This document shows positions 63,415-64,000 of a DNA stretch of 64,000 nt, piece by piece (positions within the stretch are counted from its first letter, which is position 1; every line of letters starts with the position of its first letter). This DNA comes from Ureibacillus xyleni (GTDB taxonomy: Bacteria; Bacillota; Bacilli; Bacillales_A; Planococcaceae). Location: positions 80,418 through 144,417 of the forward strand of contig NZ_OBMQ01000010.1 in assembly GCF_900217795.1 (NCBI RefSeq). Reading direction: 5' to 3'. A program made the position numbers and the translations under genes. The notes beneath the pieces are model-generated. The model was not told where the DNA came from. It was given only the letters and a program-made list of their open reading frames with translations, and searched no databases.

Positions 63415-63489
63415 GAGCCATTAGCTCAGTGGTAGAGCATCTGACTTTTAATCAGAGGGTCGAAGGTTCAAGTCCTTCATGGCTCACCA
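63415..63489 (+). tRNA. tRNA-Lys (TTT)
   Basis: 75 nt with CCA; acceptor GAGCCAT/ATGGCTC, anticodon stem TCTGA/TCAGA, loop CTTTTAA. Confidence 0.97.
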
Positions 63490-63498
63490 GTTTAATAC

Positions 63499-63529
63499 TT
63501 GACAATAACTATTGAACAAGTGTTATACT
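63499..63529 (+). promoter_or_regulatory. Possible internal promoter within the tRNA array
   Basis: TTGACA (63499-63504) and TATACT (63524-63529), 19 bp apart, lie in the 59-bp spacer before tRNA-Leu. The spacing is longer than ideal, but both hexamers are near consensus. It could drive the last three tRNAs and the rRNA genes. Confidence 0.6.
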
Positions 63530-63548
63530 AAATTAGTCTTCATTGAAC

Positions 63549-63634
<86 letters not shown>

Positions 63635-63655
63635 ACTAGCAAACGTTTAATATCT

Positions 63656-63732
<77 letters not shown>

Positions 63733-63751
63733 AAATATAAAAAATGAAAAT

Positions 63752-63825
63752 GCGGGTGTAGTTTAATGGTAAAACCTCAGCCTTCCAAGCTGATGTCGTG
63801 AGTTCGATTCTCATCACCCGCTCCA
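63752..63825 (+). tRNA. tRNA-Gly (TCC)
   Basis: 74 nt with CCA; acceptor GCGGGTG/CACCCGC, anticodon stem TCAGC/GCTGA, loop CTTCCAA. Confidence 0.97.
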
Positions 63826-63940
63826 AAGATGAACTTTGAAAACTGAACAACAAAACGTTAATGAATTTAATTTCTCATTAATTTGAGAAACAATTTGACA
63901 TCAATTTTGATGCCAGCAAATTTGAGCTTTATCAAATTCT
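63826..63940 (+). other. 16S rRNA leader region
   Basis: The spacer between tRNA-Gly and 16S carries ACTTTGAAAACTGAACAAC, a boxA-like antitermination sequence typical of Bacillales rRNA leaders. Inverted repeats TTAATGA/TCATTAA and CATCA/TGATG follow; such stems are processing signals. I see no convincing separate rRNA promoter here. Confidence 0.6.
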
Positions 63941-64000
63941 TTTATGGAGAGTTTGATCCTGGCTCAGGACGAACGCTGGCGGCGTGCCTAATACATGCAA
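63941..64000 (+). rRNA. 16S ribosomal RNA, 5' end (continues beyond window)
   Basis: GAGAGTTTGATCCTGGCTCA followed by GGACGAACGCTGGCGGCGTG is the universally conserved 5' end of bacterial 16S rRNA. Only the first 60 bases are included. Confidence 0.98.

Noticed and set aside
63895..63923. TTGACA in the 16S leader as an rRNA promoter
   Set aside because: No -10 hexamer at suitable distance; transcription probably enters from the tRNA array promoters.

Overview
The window is low-GC Firmicutes chromosome. From about 44.7 kb onward the gene order matches Bacillus subtilis almost gene for gene: ddl-murF, cshA-ydbS-ydbT-ydcA-acpS-ydcC-alr-ndoAI-ndoA, the sigB operon, tex(ydcI)-ydcK, then a tRNA array. 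Together with MntR, YpuA, YclNOPQ, CvfB and ZupT homologues this indicates a member of the Bacillales. The diverged proteins and slimmed sigB operon suggest a Lysinibacillus/Solibacillus-like (Planococcaceae) relative rather than Bacillus itself; that finer placement is inference.

Layout. 1-5.5 kb: the start of a SAM methyltransferase gene (minus strand, cut by the window edge), proline symporter putP, GTPase hflX and peptide transporter dtpT. 5.6-11.2 kb: a lipoprotein, then a Fur-controlled siderophore importer (yclNOP plus separately promoted yclQ) and a heme monooxygenase. 11.4-24.7 kb: PAP2 phosphatase, ZIP metal transporter, NAD(P)-binding protein, thrC-thrB, an RpiR regulator, pyrophosphatase, a Rieske/FAD oxidoreductase, a DsbA-like protein, azoreductase, YceI, an HxlR regulator, murB and exoA. 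24.7-44.6 kb: penicillin acylase, ComFB, mntR, cvfB, ypuA, GNAT, two MFS transporters, a CoA-transferase with a LytTR regulator, an AraC regulator, YidC, VanY-like carboxypeptidase, cardiolipin synthase and rodA. 44.7-62.8 kb: the conserved cell-wall, RNA-helicase, toxin-antitoxin and sigB block. 63.0-64.0 kb: eight tRNA genes running into the start of a 16S rRNA gene.

Most genes are short transcription units with clear rho-independent terminators. Regulation readable from sequence includes two Fur boxes at the siderophore genes, a pair of CodY-like boxes before dtpT, an MhqR-type operator before azoR, a sigma-B-type promoter inside the sigB operon before rsbV, and consensus vegetative promoters for the tRNA/rRNA region.

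The most striking unexplained structure is a 236-bp element present twice (11168-11403 and 49944-50179), identical and in opposite orientation. Each copy is flanked by its own perfect 8-bp target duplication and each has inserted into the loop side of a rho-independent terminator, leaving a terminator-like hairpin at the distal junction. It has imperfect terminal inverted repeats and a GC-rich, strongly self-complementary core, and encodes no protein: a MITE-like, terminator-targeting element. Other points of interest are a sigB operon beginning at rsbT without rsbR/rsbS and ending without rsbX, and two small unannotated genes (35 and 43 codons) with good ribosome binding sites.
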